Shown here: positions 42,926-54,559 of the stretch, in pieces
Position numbering within the stretch: the first letter of the stretch is position 1
Layout of the letters: each line of letters begins with the position of its first letter
From: [Phialemoniopsis] sp. UDSM-2020
Lineage: Eukaryota > Ascomycota > Sordariomycetes > Thyridiales > Thyridiaceae
Direction: 5' to 3'
Assembly (NCBI GenBank): GCA_018873225.1
Contig: JAEILZ010000004.1
Location: forward strand, 372,001-436,000
Length of the DNA stretch: 64,000 nt
Translations under genes and position numbers: made by a program
Notes under the pieces: model-generated
The model's input: the letters and a program-made list of their open reading frames with translations, nothing else
Database searches by the model: none
Told to the model about the DNA's origin: nothing

Positions 42926-44123
42926 ATGGCGATAGGCGCCTTCTTGAACATCACCAAGACCAAGGTCCTGCTAGGCTTGTCTTTGGTCCTCATGTAGGTT
43001 ATTCATTCTCTTCTGGCGGGAAACTTCGGTGGTGGTATCGATATCCTGCTTTGTCGAGCCCGGACTGACACCGGAGGACCATAGCTGGACCGTCGCCCTC
43101 TCGATCCCTCACCTGCCCGTGTCCGTCCGCGATGCCGTGCGCACGAGGTTCGACGCCGCGCGCCAGCGCATCCCCTCGCTCGGCGTGAGCTGGCACCCCA
43201 ACCCGGACGCCCAGCCGCCGTCCGTCGTGCAGCCCAAGATCGCGCTGCTCATCGAGTCGCGGCCCATCCCGCACCTCGTCCCGCAGATGCTGCACATGCT
43301 CACCATCATCCCGCCGGACTGGGGCATGGTCTTCATCGGCTCCGAGGAGAGCGTCATCAGCGTCGGCCGCTCCTACGCCATCAAGTACCAGCAGGTCGTC
43401 GGCCGCCTGACCCTCATGCTGCTGCCGAAGCCGCGCGAGATCCACTCCAAGGAGATGGTGTCGCGCCTCATGACCGACATTACCTTTTATGACGACTACC
43501 TCCCCGGCGTCGAGCACATTCTCAAGTTTGAGTCGGACAGTATCCTGTGCGCCAACGCGGAGAAGGGGCTGAATGACTGGCTGGAATGGAGTTGGGCTGG
43601 TGCTCCACGGTACGTTTGTGATTCTTGAGTAGCTAGCAGTGTGACGGCGTCGCAAACATCGCGTGCATATGCCGGCCGTCGACATTCAAAGGCATTTTAA
43701 CTGACTCTGAAACCATCTAGCTCGCAAGACGACCACTTCGCCGGCAACGGCGGCCTGTCCCTCCGCAAGGTCGCCGCCATCCGTCGCGTTCTCAAATTCC
43801 AGAAGCGCCACGACGACACCGAGCCCGAGGACGAGTGGTTCGGCAAGCGCCTGGCGGTCATGCCTGACGAGAAGGTCGCCTCGGGCACCGACAACGGCGC
43901 CCTCGCCGTCGAGGACGTCTGGTTCGAGAACCCCATGGGCTTCCACATCCGCGAGGGCGGCGCCCAGCTGCGCGACGACATGTGGGCCGACCCGGACCAG
44001 CGCAAGAAGATCCTCGACTACTGCCCGGAGCTGGCCATCATCATGGACATGAAGCTCGAGAAGGAGCGCTGCGACAACGACGACAGGCATGGTAACCTTG
44101 GGCCGGCGAAGCCCGAGGAGTGA
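42926..44123 (+). CDS. DUF5672 family membrane-anchored protein, copy 2
   Basis: Exons 42926-42993, 43085-43609 and 43721-44123, giving 331 residues in frame. The short N-terminus MAIGAFLNITKTK is followed by a hydrophobic anchor (VLLGLSLVLIWTVALSI), again split by the first intron as in copy 1. The DUF5672 domain shows IALLIESRPIPHLVPQMLHM, then IIPPDWGMVFIGSEESV, then ILKFESDSILCANAEKGL, then FAGNGGLSLRKVAAIRRVL and EPEDEWFGKRL. These blocks line up one by one with copy 1, so the two genes are paralogues that have diverged considerably. Type II topology and a glycosyltransferase-like function are inferred. The tail is rich in charged residues. Confidence 0.88.
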
Positions 44124-44861
44124 AGGAGACGTTGACGAACTAGACGATACATTTTTTATTGTACTTGAAAAGCGAGAGCATATAGCTCGTGATACCCAAT
44201 CCGACTATTCAGCGATGTTGTGGCGCCGGTGGTGATATAGAACCCTGCCGGCTACACGCCACGGAGAGAATATATGAGACTCATCCTGGTAGGATATGAA
44301 AACTTACCTGCCAGGGAAATTCCGCGATGCGTGTCGGGCATTGAAAGCTTGAAAGAAAGCAAAGGTCGTGCGTTGCAACAAGCAAAGCATGAAATGCTGC
44401 TAGCTGAGAACTCCGCGGCCACATATTTACATATATCATGGGAGGGTTTGCTAAGCCTTCGCTATCTACGACACTAATTTATTCTTTGCAAGTTGACTGG
44501 GGTTCTACCCGTGCTGATGCGTCTTTCTTTGGATCGATAACGTGCCTCGCGACCATGCCAGCCATGCATGTATTGACACGGCGGATAACGTAGGCACTGT
44601 TCAGCACGACCCGTGTAGTCCTAAAGGAACATGCATTGTCTTGTCACCTCAGCTTAAATCGGCCCTGCACATACACTGCTGCCTGCCCGAGTTGCTTCCT
44701 TGCCTAGATGAAGGCCAGTTGCCCTTGTCAGATGTCTAAGAAGTTGCAAGTCGATGCCTCGAGCTCCAGTCGTTGTGAGTCGTTCGTTTCCAAAAGGGCT
44801 TGCTGAGGGACTGTCGTTTCAGCAGGGTATATCTCAAACGTGGAATCTGCAAACATTCCGA
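44124..44861. other. Convergent intergenic gap, no gene seen
   Basis: 3' regions of DUF5672 copy 2 and of bioF. Short open frames only. Confidence 0.5.
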
Positions 44862-46247
44862 TTACAATCGAGTTTTGACGGGCATTTTCTCAGCCATTCT
44901 CTGCAATCGCACCCAGTCTTGCACAGTTCTTGCTAGTCTCTCCACCTCAGCTAGCGAGTTCGTGGCGTGCAAACACACACGCACTCTCTCGCGCCCCTTG
45001 GGTACCGTAGGTGCCACGATGGGCCGGACTACCAAGCCCCTCTCCTGGCAGTACGACGCGAGACTCCGCGGTTGGTTTGTCAGCAACGGGATGATCGGCG
45101 ACCGCGGCACCGCAGGCTCTACATGTAGCAGGTCGGGTGCGGCGCCTGTCTCGGCGCAGACCGCCAGCAGGAGTGCGTGCGCCTGCGCGACTATTCGGCT
45201 CAGGTTGCTACGAAGCTTGTCTGCCTTGCCGCTAGCCAGAAAGTCGTAGGTGATCTTGATGGCGATCAGGCTAGGCAGTGGCATGGCAGTCGTGTAGATC
45301 ATCGTGCGTGCGTAGTTGATGAGATACTGTCGGACGGTCGGTGAGCAGAGGACGATAGCTTGATGGAGTTAGTAACGTGACATTGCAATGATTAAAGATA
45401 GAATGTGAATGTTAATACCTCCTGAAGCACCCATGGCCTTGCCGAATGTGTGAACTCTTGCAAACACGCTGTCCTCGAGACCATACCCACACACTAGGCC
45501 GCGGCCACGCTCGCCAAAGAGGCCAGTTGAATGCGCCTCGTCGACAATGATATGGCCGTTGCCACCGGGAAGAAGTCGTTTGACACAGTCGCTGATCTCC
45601 TTGAGCTGAGCGACGTCTCCGTCCATGCTGTAGACGCCCTCCACGGCTATAAACACGGCTTTGCTCCCGGCCCTTATCGATTTGCCTTCATCGCCCTGCA
45701 AAAGGTCGAAGATCACACGTTCCAGACTTTCAGGCCCTGCTGTTTTGTCATCTTTATGGCTGATCACAGTGTTGTGCCTAAACGGAATCCGCCGCGCTGC
45801 CCGGCTCATCCGCATGCCATCATGAACGCTGGCATGTATCAGCTCATCGTACACGATGATATCTCCCGGCTGAGGTATGCAGCTGAACAGCCCCACGTTC
45901 GCATCGAAGCCCGAGTTGAAAAGGAGTCCGGCCGGGGCTCGGTGAAAAGCGGCTATCTCGGATTCTAGCGATTCGGCGAGCGATCCGTTGCCGTCGAGCA
46001 GTCGGGAGCCGCCTGACCCAAAGAGCGGCTCGGAAGATGACTTTGCATGCTCTTCTAGAGAAGAGATATAGGTTTGTCGCAACTCTGGGACCAGCGGCAA
46101 CGACAAGTATGAGTTGGAAGAAAAGTCAATGCTCGATGACGGGAAGGAAGTCAGCCGCCGTAGCTGAGATCGTGCTTGCCGGTCTGCGAGGCGGGTTGTT
46201 AGTGCTTTTTCCAGGCTGCTTCCGGACCCGGATCCCGTTGCCATCAT
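44862..46247 (-). CDS. bioF: 8-amino-7-oxononanoate (KAPA) synthase
   Basis: Exons 46247-45419 and 45358-44862, intron of 60 bp with a TACTAAC branch site, giving 441 residues from MMATGSG; an ATG at 46283 would add 12. It belongs to the PLP-dependent alpha-oxoamine synthase family: the N-terminal IDFSSNSYLSL, then GSGGSRLLDGN, then AGLLFNSGFDANVG, then VYDELIHASVHDGMR. The strand IIVDEAHSTGLFGERGRG carries the PLP-binding Asp-Glu-Ala-His. The HTFGKAMGASG motif carries the Schiff-base Lys, and the intron splits ASG-AIVLCS. It condenses pimeloyl-CoA with alanine in biotin synthesis. The C-terminus Thr-Arg-Leu is a weak match to a peroxisomal signal; fungal BioF is known to act in peroxisomes. 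It is divergent from bioDA. Confidence 0.92.
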
Positions 46248-46533
46248 CAACCAGATAATCCCGCGTTCAATTCGAGGCGTCAAGAAACACGATCACGAGT
46301 ATGAGTCAGACAAACAATTCAAGTCGGTTGGAAGGAGGTATCATATTGCTATTGGGAGTCACAGGGTTCCGCTTTATTGAGCCGAGCGGCCCCGACTCGG
46401 AGCGCTCAACAAAACGACGATCCCCACACCCAATATATTTCGGTATTGAGCACTCTCAACGGTCATCCTGCGGCCCCTCAACACCACCAAATCACACTGC
46501 ACGAAGCATTTGATGATGTAGCCGAGGACCGCC
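46248..46533. promoter_or_regulatory. Bidirectional promoter of the biotin gene pair
   Basis: Only 286 bp separate the start codons of bioF (minus) and bioDA (plus), so the two biotin genes must share regulatory DNA. No specific element was recognised. Confidence 0.6.
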
Positions 46534-49244
46534 ATGGCGCCGATATCGTCACTTCTTTGGCGCAACCTCCGCGTGCACCAGATTTATGGTGCCAACACTG
46601 ATGTCGGCAAGACAATATTCACTACGATTCTTTGCAATGCTGTCGCGAAACATTACAGGCATGAGCATGCAAGTTTCCTCAAACCTGTCTCTACGGGTGC
46701 AGCTCATGATAGTGACTCTTGGTGTATGAACGGATCCTGCTGAGTTGGTTGGATGTGGCACTGACAGTCTTGTTTGCAGATGTACAAACTTGTGAACTCT
46801 CTTCAAAGCAGATGCTAGATTAGCTTTAAGGCAATGGGCTGATAAAGGCCCCGACTCAGCCACATCGCCAGATATGCCCCCTTAGCTTCTAACGAGACTC
46901 TGTTCCAATTTGATGAAGCTTGTAGTCCTCATGCTGCCGCTCTGTCATCCGGGAGGGTGAGTTGTCGAGGCCTCATCCTGAACTTCTCCTAACCTCTTAC
47001 AGTTTATACCTTCGGACTCGTCTGTCCTGAGCGCCATCTCGGAGCACGTCTCTCGCCGCGCAGCACATGGACCGGGCTGGCTCTTCCTGGAGACCGCCGG
47101 CGGAGTGCACTCTCCAAGCCCGTCCGGGACGACGCAAGCCGATCTATACACTCCGCTGCGGGCCCCGGTGATCCTCGTGGGCGACGCCAAGCTCGGCGGC
47201 ATCTCCCAGACAATCGCAGCCTACGAGGCTCTGAAGATCCGCGGACATGATGTCGAGACAGTGCTGCTTGTCCGCGATCTCCAATACAAGAACTATGATT
47301 ACCTCGGAGACTACTTCAGCACGCGGGGTGGCATCCCTGTCCACTCTGTCCCCGTGCCTCCACCGCGGCGCGATGACGACGCCACTGAGAGGGAAGGCAT
47401 GCTGTCATACTACGAGTCGATCAGCTCTAGCGATGAGATAGCCACTATCCTCCATACCCTCGACCAGCGCGGAAAGCAGCGCATCGCTCGCCTGGAGAGT
47501 ATGCGTGATAAAGCAAGCAAGACGATCTGGTACCCGTTCACCCAGCAGAAACTACTCTCACCAGACCGCATTTCCGTCATCGACTCGGCGCACGGAGACT
47601 ACTTCCAATTCTTTGACCCAACACCCAGCGCACCGACCACTACGATCAACAACCCTCAACAGCAAGAGCACAAGCCCCTTCTCAAGCCAGCCTTCGACGG
47701 CTCCGCCTCGTGGTGGACACAGGGTCTCGGCCACGCCAACCCGCAGCTCACACTGGCGGCCGCCTACGCCGCAGGCCGCTACGGGCACGTCATGTTTGCG
47801 GAAGCCATCCACGAGCCCGCCCTCGCGCTCGCCGAGCTCCTGCTCAAGGGTCTGGACAACCCGCGCCTCTCGCGCGTCTTCTACTCGGACAACGGGAGCA
47901 CGGGCTGCGAGGTCGCGGTCAAGATGGCGCTGCGCGCGGCGCGGGTGCGGTACGGCTGGACGCCGGACCAGAGAGTCGAGATCCTGGGCCTCAGGGGTAG
48001 CTACCACGGTGACACGATGGGTGCGATGGACTGTGCTGAGCCCTGCGCGTTTAACGAGAAGGTCGAGTGGTACGAGGGCAAGGGGTATTGGTTCGATTAC
48101 CCTACTGTGCAGTGCACGGAGGGGAAGTGGACGGTGAGTATGCCTGGTGCACTGCGGGACGATCTGGGCGAGGGAGGCGAGTTTGAGACATTGTCAGACA
48201 TCTTTGATCTCGATAATCGAGCTCGAGGGAATCAGTACGAGGATTATCAGCGATTGATTCGCGGCACTCTTGAGCTCCTTCATGCCCAGGGCCGTAAATT
48301 CGGCGCGTTGATGCTCGAGCCGGTTGTCCTGGGCGCCGGCGGTATGATCTTGGTGTAAGTCAACATCCCTTCCAGCCTGCTCCTCTACACATCTGACCCG
48401 GTCGGGCAGCGATCCCCTCTTCCAAGGGGCTCTTGTAGAAGTCGTCCGAGCCTCACCACACCTATTAGACTCATCCAAGAACCCGTCACCAACCGACGGA
48501 AAGACGTGGTCAGGTCTCCCCGTCATCTTCGACGAGGTGTTCACAGGCCTGTATCGCCTCGGCCGCTTCTCAGCCGCGTCACTGCTCGGCGTGCACCCAG
48601 ACATCTCTGTCCATGCCAAGCTACTGACGGGCGGCCTCGTGCCGCTGTGCACGACGCTCGCCTCGGAGGACATTTTCGCCGCGTTTGAGAGCGATGACAA
48701 AAGCGACGCGCTGCTGCACGGGCACAGTTACACGGCCCACGCGGTGGGCTGTCAGGTCGCCGTCGAGTCGCTGGGCGAGCTGCAGAGCATGGAGGCGCGC
48801 GGGTCGTGGGACTGGGCGAAGGCGAACGGGTGGGCGGCGAAGCAGGAGCCTCGGAAGGTTTTCTCGACGGCCCCGGTTGCAGATGGCTCGCGCCTTGAAA
48901 GGTCGTCTGATGGTGTCGGTGGGAAGAAGCTGGTCTGGTCGATATGGTCACGAGAGTTTGTCGAAGATGTCTCGCACAAGACGGACAAGGTCGCGGGTGT
49001 ATGGGCGCTGGGCAGTGTTCTTGCCATCTCGATGCGTGACGAGAAAGGGAGCGGCTACAAGAGCAGCGCGGCGGCGAGTCTACAGATGGCTCTCCGTGAG
49101 GGCACCGGCTCATGGAACACGCATACGCGAGTTCTGGGCAACGTGTTCTATGTCATGGGAAGCCAGAAGACGGACAAGGAGACGGTGGACAAACTACAGG
49201 GTGTGATCACGGCTTTCCTTGATTCAAAGGTCCCCCGAGGTTAG
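46534..49244 (+). CDS. bioDA: Bifunctional dethiobiotin synthetase / DAPA aminotransferase
   Basis: Exons 46534-46723, 46780-46791 (12 nt), 46886-46956, 47003-48354 and 48410-49244, giving 819 residues. The N-terminal third is dethiobiotin synthetase: P-loop GANTDVGKT (residues about 19-27), then SFLKPVSTGA, then ETLFQFDEACSPHAAA, then FLETAGGVHSP and VILVGDAKLGGIS. The rest is a class III PLP aminotransferase: IWYPFTQQK, then SWWTQGLGHANPQL, then RVFYSDNGSTGCEVAVKMAL, then GSYHGDTMGAMD, then VIFDEVFTGLYRLGR. The Schiff-base Lys lies in SVHAKLLTGGL (near residue 611), followed by HGHSYTAHAVGC. It carries out the two steps from KAPA to dethiobiotin and is the fungal/plant-type fusion. The micro-exon is needed to keep the DSDSWYVQT stretch in frame. 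Confidence 0.9.
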
Positions 49245-52200
49245 AGTACCCGACGCGTCACAAGGCAATATTGTATAACTGGTCATCTGCGCCAATGAAA
49301 TTGAAAGCATATGGTTCAGCCAAGATTCATCCTGCAATCTACTACATGCCATGTCCAGTACATACCTTTCAAATGATGTTAGAATGCAAAGACAAAGAGC
49401 CAGGAGAAGGGCAGAGCGCAGCAGACAACCAAAGCATGGATTGGAGGATGAGTGACATGTCAGAGGCAGCTTGCCAATGCCATCTATCCATCGCTTCGGC
49501 CTTTGAGAAGCTATCTTCTGCAAATCATCAGTGGCACCAAGACGCAATCGAAATAGGGAAAGACGAGATCCATCTCCTCCCGGAGGCGCTTCATTACCCG
49601 CACCGCCGGCCAGGAGGCCGTCCCAGATCAGATATCAAACCACATTTTTGTCCTGATCAGCACACAGCTGCCAGTAAACGAGGTAGTCTCGATTTGTTGC
49701 TTCAATGCTGCACGCCACGTCGCGTTGGGTGGTGATCTGCCCCGTGATCGGGAGCATCAGAAGCTTTCGGCTTGTCGGGGCGATCAAGCGGACGGGCTTT
49801 CGACCCTGAGGCTCAGGGACACGGGCCTTGGCGCCAGAAGCTTGGCTCAGCCCAACATCCAGAAGGTAGATTGAAGTCAATTCGGCTACTACAGATCTTC
49901 GCTAGGGGATCCAGTGAAGCCACATCGTTGGGTGTCATCCGGATCGCGGAAACAGCCAGGAGCGTGGGTGGTGGGTCTACAGAGTAATATCGAGGCCGTC
50001 TACTTTGATATCGCCAAACCAGCTGCTGCAGGGGAAGACTTCCCCGAGAGAACATACGGTCCCGAAACAATGGTGCAATATGATGGGGATGTCCGAGAGT
50101 GGCATATGCGGGTTCATCTATATCGCTCTTGTCTCGGCCGTTTTCATATAACACTTTGGGGCCAACACCATATTAGATCTTCAAACTTTGAATCTAGACG
50201 ATACCCAACATGGTCATTCCACCTTAGTGGTAGTAAGGATACCACCAGCAGGCTTTGGCATGAAAACCCAGTAAATATGTACTCAGTTTCGCACTTGGCA
50301 CATATCATGAGATCCAAAAGACCATCCCCAGGGCAAGACTGAACACGGTGCCGAGGCCCATCGGAGCTTAGCTGCAGACAATCCATCAGCCACAGGAAGC
50401 TCTTTTCTTGTGATATCTCGCTTCTCAGCGCAAGCGACGGCCCGCACTTCAGGTCGAGCGATCATTTGATCCTCTCATTTCTCGACAAGTACGCACCATT
50501 GCCGAAAGCGCTCGACTGTGCTTCTTTGGCAGCAACCGCGCCTCTGGAAGCGAATTTTCATGATGTGCTCCGGTCCTCGGTCTTATTCTGATGCATGCAG
50601 AGAGCTGTTCCTCCACCAGTGAGAAATGTCGTAACCGCCAAGGTCTCCCCAGTACTAACGGGCGCTAAACCCGCAGTGGCTCTCAGAGGACAGGGGTTGG
50701 CACCTTCAGCGCTGCGAGTGAAGCGACTGAAGCCCCATGGAGACCCCGTCCCTCCGGCAAGAATGTGGTGCGCTTCCGGATTTAGGTACTTTTTACCGCG
50801 GAGAGGGCTCCTCCGCCCCCCCAAATCGCGTTAGAGCCGGCAGACCATCTCTCCAACCCAGCTGTTCGCAGTCGCGTTCCCCTACTGCACCGCCAAGACT
50901 GCTCGACTAACGTGCATTTCCAACACTATGGGAGGCACGGGCAAAGGTCGAACTTCATATCTCGGGATGAGTGGGCCACGAGGGGAGAGCCAGAGACGCC
51001 CGATCCGGATTGTGCAATCGAACGTTCCCCAAACGGCGTTTGTGGCTGTCTGCTTGGCGTGTCTGGCTTTTGGTGAGGGCTGCCACGAGCTGAGTGGCCT
51101 TAGGGCCAGGTGGAATCATGGGCCGGATTCCGGCTTGACTAAGCCAGTCAGGGGCGCCGCGCTCTACGGCGGCGGGCAGCATAGGTTTCTCATTTCACCA
51201 TCGCCGCCGGCACTCATTCCAGTCGTGCCAGACTTCCGGCGTGATCAATGGCCATACCCGTGAAGCGCAAACCTTGCCATCGAGCTATGGCGTTTGCCCA
51301 CGGGGACCCTTCCCTGTTCCCGACCGCGCCAACGAGCGCTGGTGCACACCATCAAGTCAAGGCCGTGATCACGAACAGACAAAGGAGCTAGTGAGACAAG
51401 CCAAGCCGTCCCCATTGCACGCGCTATTGGACTGAAAGCAAGACACACAATGGGCCATGGGGTACTCCTTTCTAGCTCTAGTACTCGGTCCATGACTAAG
51501 AAGCCCAAAAAACCCGGGGTCGCGGAGGAGCGCAGCCCGTAGCTTTGGTTTTGGTAAGGACTTGCTCCCGTTGCCAGTGTTTTTTTGCCCACAATTAAGT
51601 CGATCCCTGCAAATCGCCTCGTCTCGAAATACCCTTTGGGATCCCCGATTGAAAGGCCGTTGATTGTCGTGTCAGCATCAAATACGCCTGTCGATCCAAG
51701 CCGCGACCCGTGCCATGGCAAGTCATCTCGCGTTTCATGCATCTGGATAGCGTGCCGGCGTGGTACTCGAACACTCGACGCTCTCGCCGCCGTGGGATTA
51801 CGGATCTGTATGTACATGGCTCGGACTGAGACTCTGATTGGGACTGGCTTCAATCGGTTTCCTCTGCCGCGCCCGCCACAACCTCCCGCCCATCCTGTTT
51901 CCCCTTCCGGCGCAACAGGATCAGAATACCGGCTGCACCCCTGTCGCCTCCCAAGAGCCACACCCCCCTGCCCGCAGACCCAGACCCCGTCCAGAACTTT
52001 GAGGCACGCGAGATAGGAGAGAGTCTAGGATAGACTGACCTGCGTTTCCGATCAGATGCAATCTCGCCCTACTCGCTTCACGTCCTCACGGCCCGCGAGA
52101 GTGGGGTGCTTTCTCTTGTATTAGACGCCCGTCGCTGTCGCAATTGTTATATAGGAGGGCAACTATTCCCATGCTTCACCTCGACTATCTTCATCTCCAC

Positions 52201-52309
52201 TCCGCATCAAACCTTCTTCCACACGACTTCATTGTCAAACCAGACTGATTGCTGTTTGGTGTCAGCTCAGGTCAAGTCATCCGTCACTTCACCAAGTCCT
52301 ACATCCACA
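49245..52309. other. 3-kb region without a supportable gene
   Basis: Between bioDA and a sugar transporter. The longest frame (51245-51961, minus) has no recognisable domain, and its composition mirrors random GC-rich sequence. No transposon ends, tRNA or rRNA were recognised. The last few hundred bases are the promoter and pyrimidine-rich leader of the transporter. Confidence 0.45.
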
Positions 52310-54119
52310 ATGGACGCGGAACACTCCAACGGCCATGCGGCCGAAGACATTTACGCCGCCGAGAAGAACCACCATGAGAGCAACATCAATGTTAGTGCAC
52401 ACCCGCCCTTTCCTGCCGTCACTTGACGAGAAATTCAGGCCGCTGACACAATGCAATACAGGAGAAGGCCGTCGAGACCAAGGTCGTCAAGGGCAACGAG
52501 GCCTTCCAGGAGGCCATGCTCAAGGAGCCCCCGAGCGCCTGGACCCGGGCCCAAGTCCTCATCTACGTCTTCTCCCTCGTCGGCTTCTTCTGCTCGACCA
52601 TGAACGGCTACGACGGCTCCCTCATGAACAACCTGCTGCAGAACCCGGCCTTCAAGCGCAAGTACGGCGCCCAGTCCGCCGGCATCTGGGCCGGCATCAT
52701 CTCCTCCATGTACCAGATCGGTGGCGTCGTCGCCCTGCCCTTTGTCGGCCCGGCCATCGACACCTGGGGCCGCCGCGTCGGCATGCTCATCGGCGCCGGC
52801 ACCATCATCATCGGAACCATCATCCAGGGTACCTCGCACGAGTCCGGCCAGTTCATGGGCGGCCGCTTCCTGCTCGGCTTCGGCGTCTCGATCGCCGCCG
52901 CCGCGGGGCCCATGTACGTCGTCGAGATCAACCACCCGGCCTTCCGCGGCGTCGTCGGCGCCATGTACAACACGCTCTGGTTCTCGGGCGCCATCATCGC
53001 CTCGGGCGCCGCGCGCGGCGTCGCCACCCACGGCGAGGAGGACTCGTCCTGGCTCCTCATCACCTGGCTGCAGGCCCTCTTTTCCGGTCTGATCGTCCTC
53101 TGCTGCATGTGGCTGCCCGAGTCGCCCCGCTGGCTCTACGTCAACAACAAGCGCGAGCAGGCCAAGGCCATGCTGACAAAGTACCACGGCAACGGCAACG
53201 AGAACAGCCCCTGGGTCCAGCTGCAGCTCAACGAGTACGAGGAGTTCCTCGACATGGACGGCGCCGACAAGCGCTGGTGGGACTACCGAGCGCTCTTCCG
53301 CAACCGCTCCGCCGTCTACCGCCTCTGCTGCAACCTCGCCATCTCCATCTTTGGCCAGTGGGCCGGCAACGCCGTCCTGTCGTACTACCTCGGAGCCGTC
53401 CTCGAGACCGCCGGCTACGGCGACTACATCTCCAAGGCCAACATCACTCTCATCAACTCGTGCCAGCAGTTCGCCTGCGCCATCTTCGGTGCCTTCCTCG
53501 TCGACCGCGTCGGCCGCCGCCCGCTCCTGCTCTTCTCCTTCACCGGCTGCTGCGTCATCTGGCTCGGCGTCACCATCGCCGCGGCCGAGTTCGCCAAGTC
53601 TGGTGGCGGTCTCCTGCCCGATGGCACCGTCCTGCAGGGCAGCAACGACGCCGCCTCCAAGGCCGTCCTCGCCCTCATCTTCATCTTCGGCTCTATCTAC
53701 TCCATAGGTATCACGCCGCTGCAGGCGCTGTACCCCGTCGAGGTCCTGTCGTTCGAGATGCGCGCCAAGGGTATGGCCTTCTCATCGCTCGCCGTCAACG
53801 CCGCTGGCCTGCTCAACATGTTTGCCTGGCCCGTCTCGTTGCAGCAGATCTCGTGGAAGACGTACATCATCTTCACCGTCCAGGACGCCATCCAGGCTGC
53901 CCTCATCTGGGCTTTCATCCCCGAGACCAAGGGTCGCACTGTAAGTTGCGATTGTCCACTTTCAAACTGGGGAATCTTCGATGCTAACGTTTTGTGCCAT
54001 CATAGCTTGAGGAGCTCGACGAGATCTTCGCCGCCAAGAACCCGGTCAAGGCCTCCCTCGCCCGCAAGGAGATTGGCGTCAACGAGCACGGCGACGTCGT
54101 CAAGGTCCACGAGGTCTAG
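52310..54119 (+). CDS. MFS sugar transporter (lactose/hexose permease-like)
   Basis: Exons 52310-52390, 52462-53940 and 54006-54119, giving 557 residues. It has a hydrophilic N-terminus and about 12 transmembrane segments with sugar-porter signatures: STMNGYDGSLMNNLL in the first helix, GRRVGML after the second, GRFLLGFGVSIAAAAGPMYV, LPESPRWLYV ending the first half, DRVGRRPLLLFS in the second half, and FIPETKGRTLEELDEIF at the C-terminus. The last intron splits PETKGRT and LEELDE. The layout resembles fungal lactose and hexose permeases; the substrate cannot be told. The protein acts at the plasma membrane by family inference. Confidence 0.93.
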
Positions 54120-54559
54120 ATGCATTATTATCTACCCCAATGAGCTTTCTACTTGTCTACAAGGAACAAAGATGAATGCTCATCCATTGACACCATACCC
54201 AGTTTTTTGAAATGGCGGATGACCTGGCGGGCTGGTGCTAGATTGCGAAGCTACTTGCATATACGTCCTTTCTTTAATACACACCCTTTTGTTTGATACA
54301 TCTTCAGAAAACGCGATCACAAAATCCTGCCTGCAATAATGATGGAGGGCGAGTCATCATCGTGATAGGCTCGGTTGCGTTGGCACATGCATTGCCATGG
54401 GATTCGGTGAAAGTAATCTCCGGCCAAGTCAGCCTCGTCAGGCTCGGCTACTCAATGACTGCCTGATCATTCTCAAGGTGGACACCCATTTCTGTCTGGG
54501 TTCTGATTTTCATCGCCTCTACTACCAGAAACGTCGCACTGCTCCATTCGCCCACCAAG
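54120..54559. other. Intergenic, no gene seen
   Basis: 3' region of the transporter and 5' region of the unknown gene at 54560. Confidence 0.5.

Noticed and set aside
51755..51800. tRNA B-box-like GTTCGAGTAC on the minus strand
   Set aside because: The flanking bases do not form a T-stem, and no D-arm or anticodon arm could be folded.
51245..51961. 238-codon open frame on the minus strand
   Set aside because: No domain, poor codon pattern and no neighbouring exon. GC-rich DNA often leaves such frames open by chance.
52335..53987. 550-codon frame overlapping the sugar transporter
   Set aside because: Arg/His/Pro-rich shadow frame of the transporter gene with no protein character of its own.
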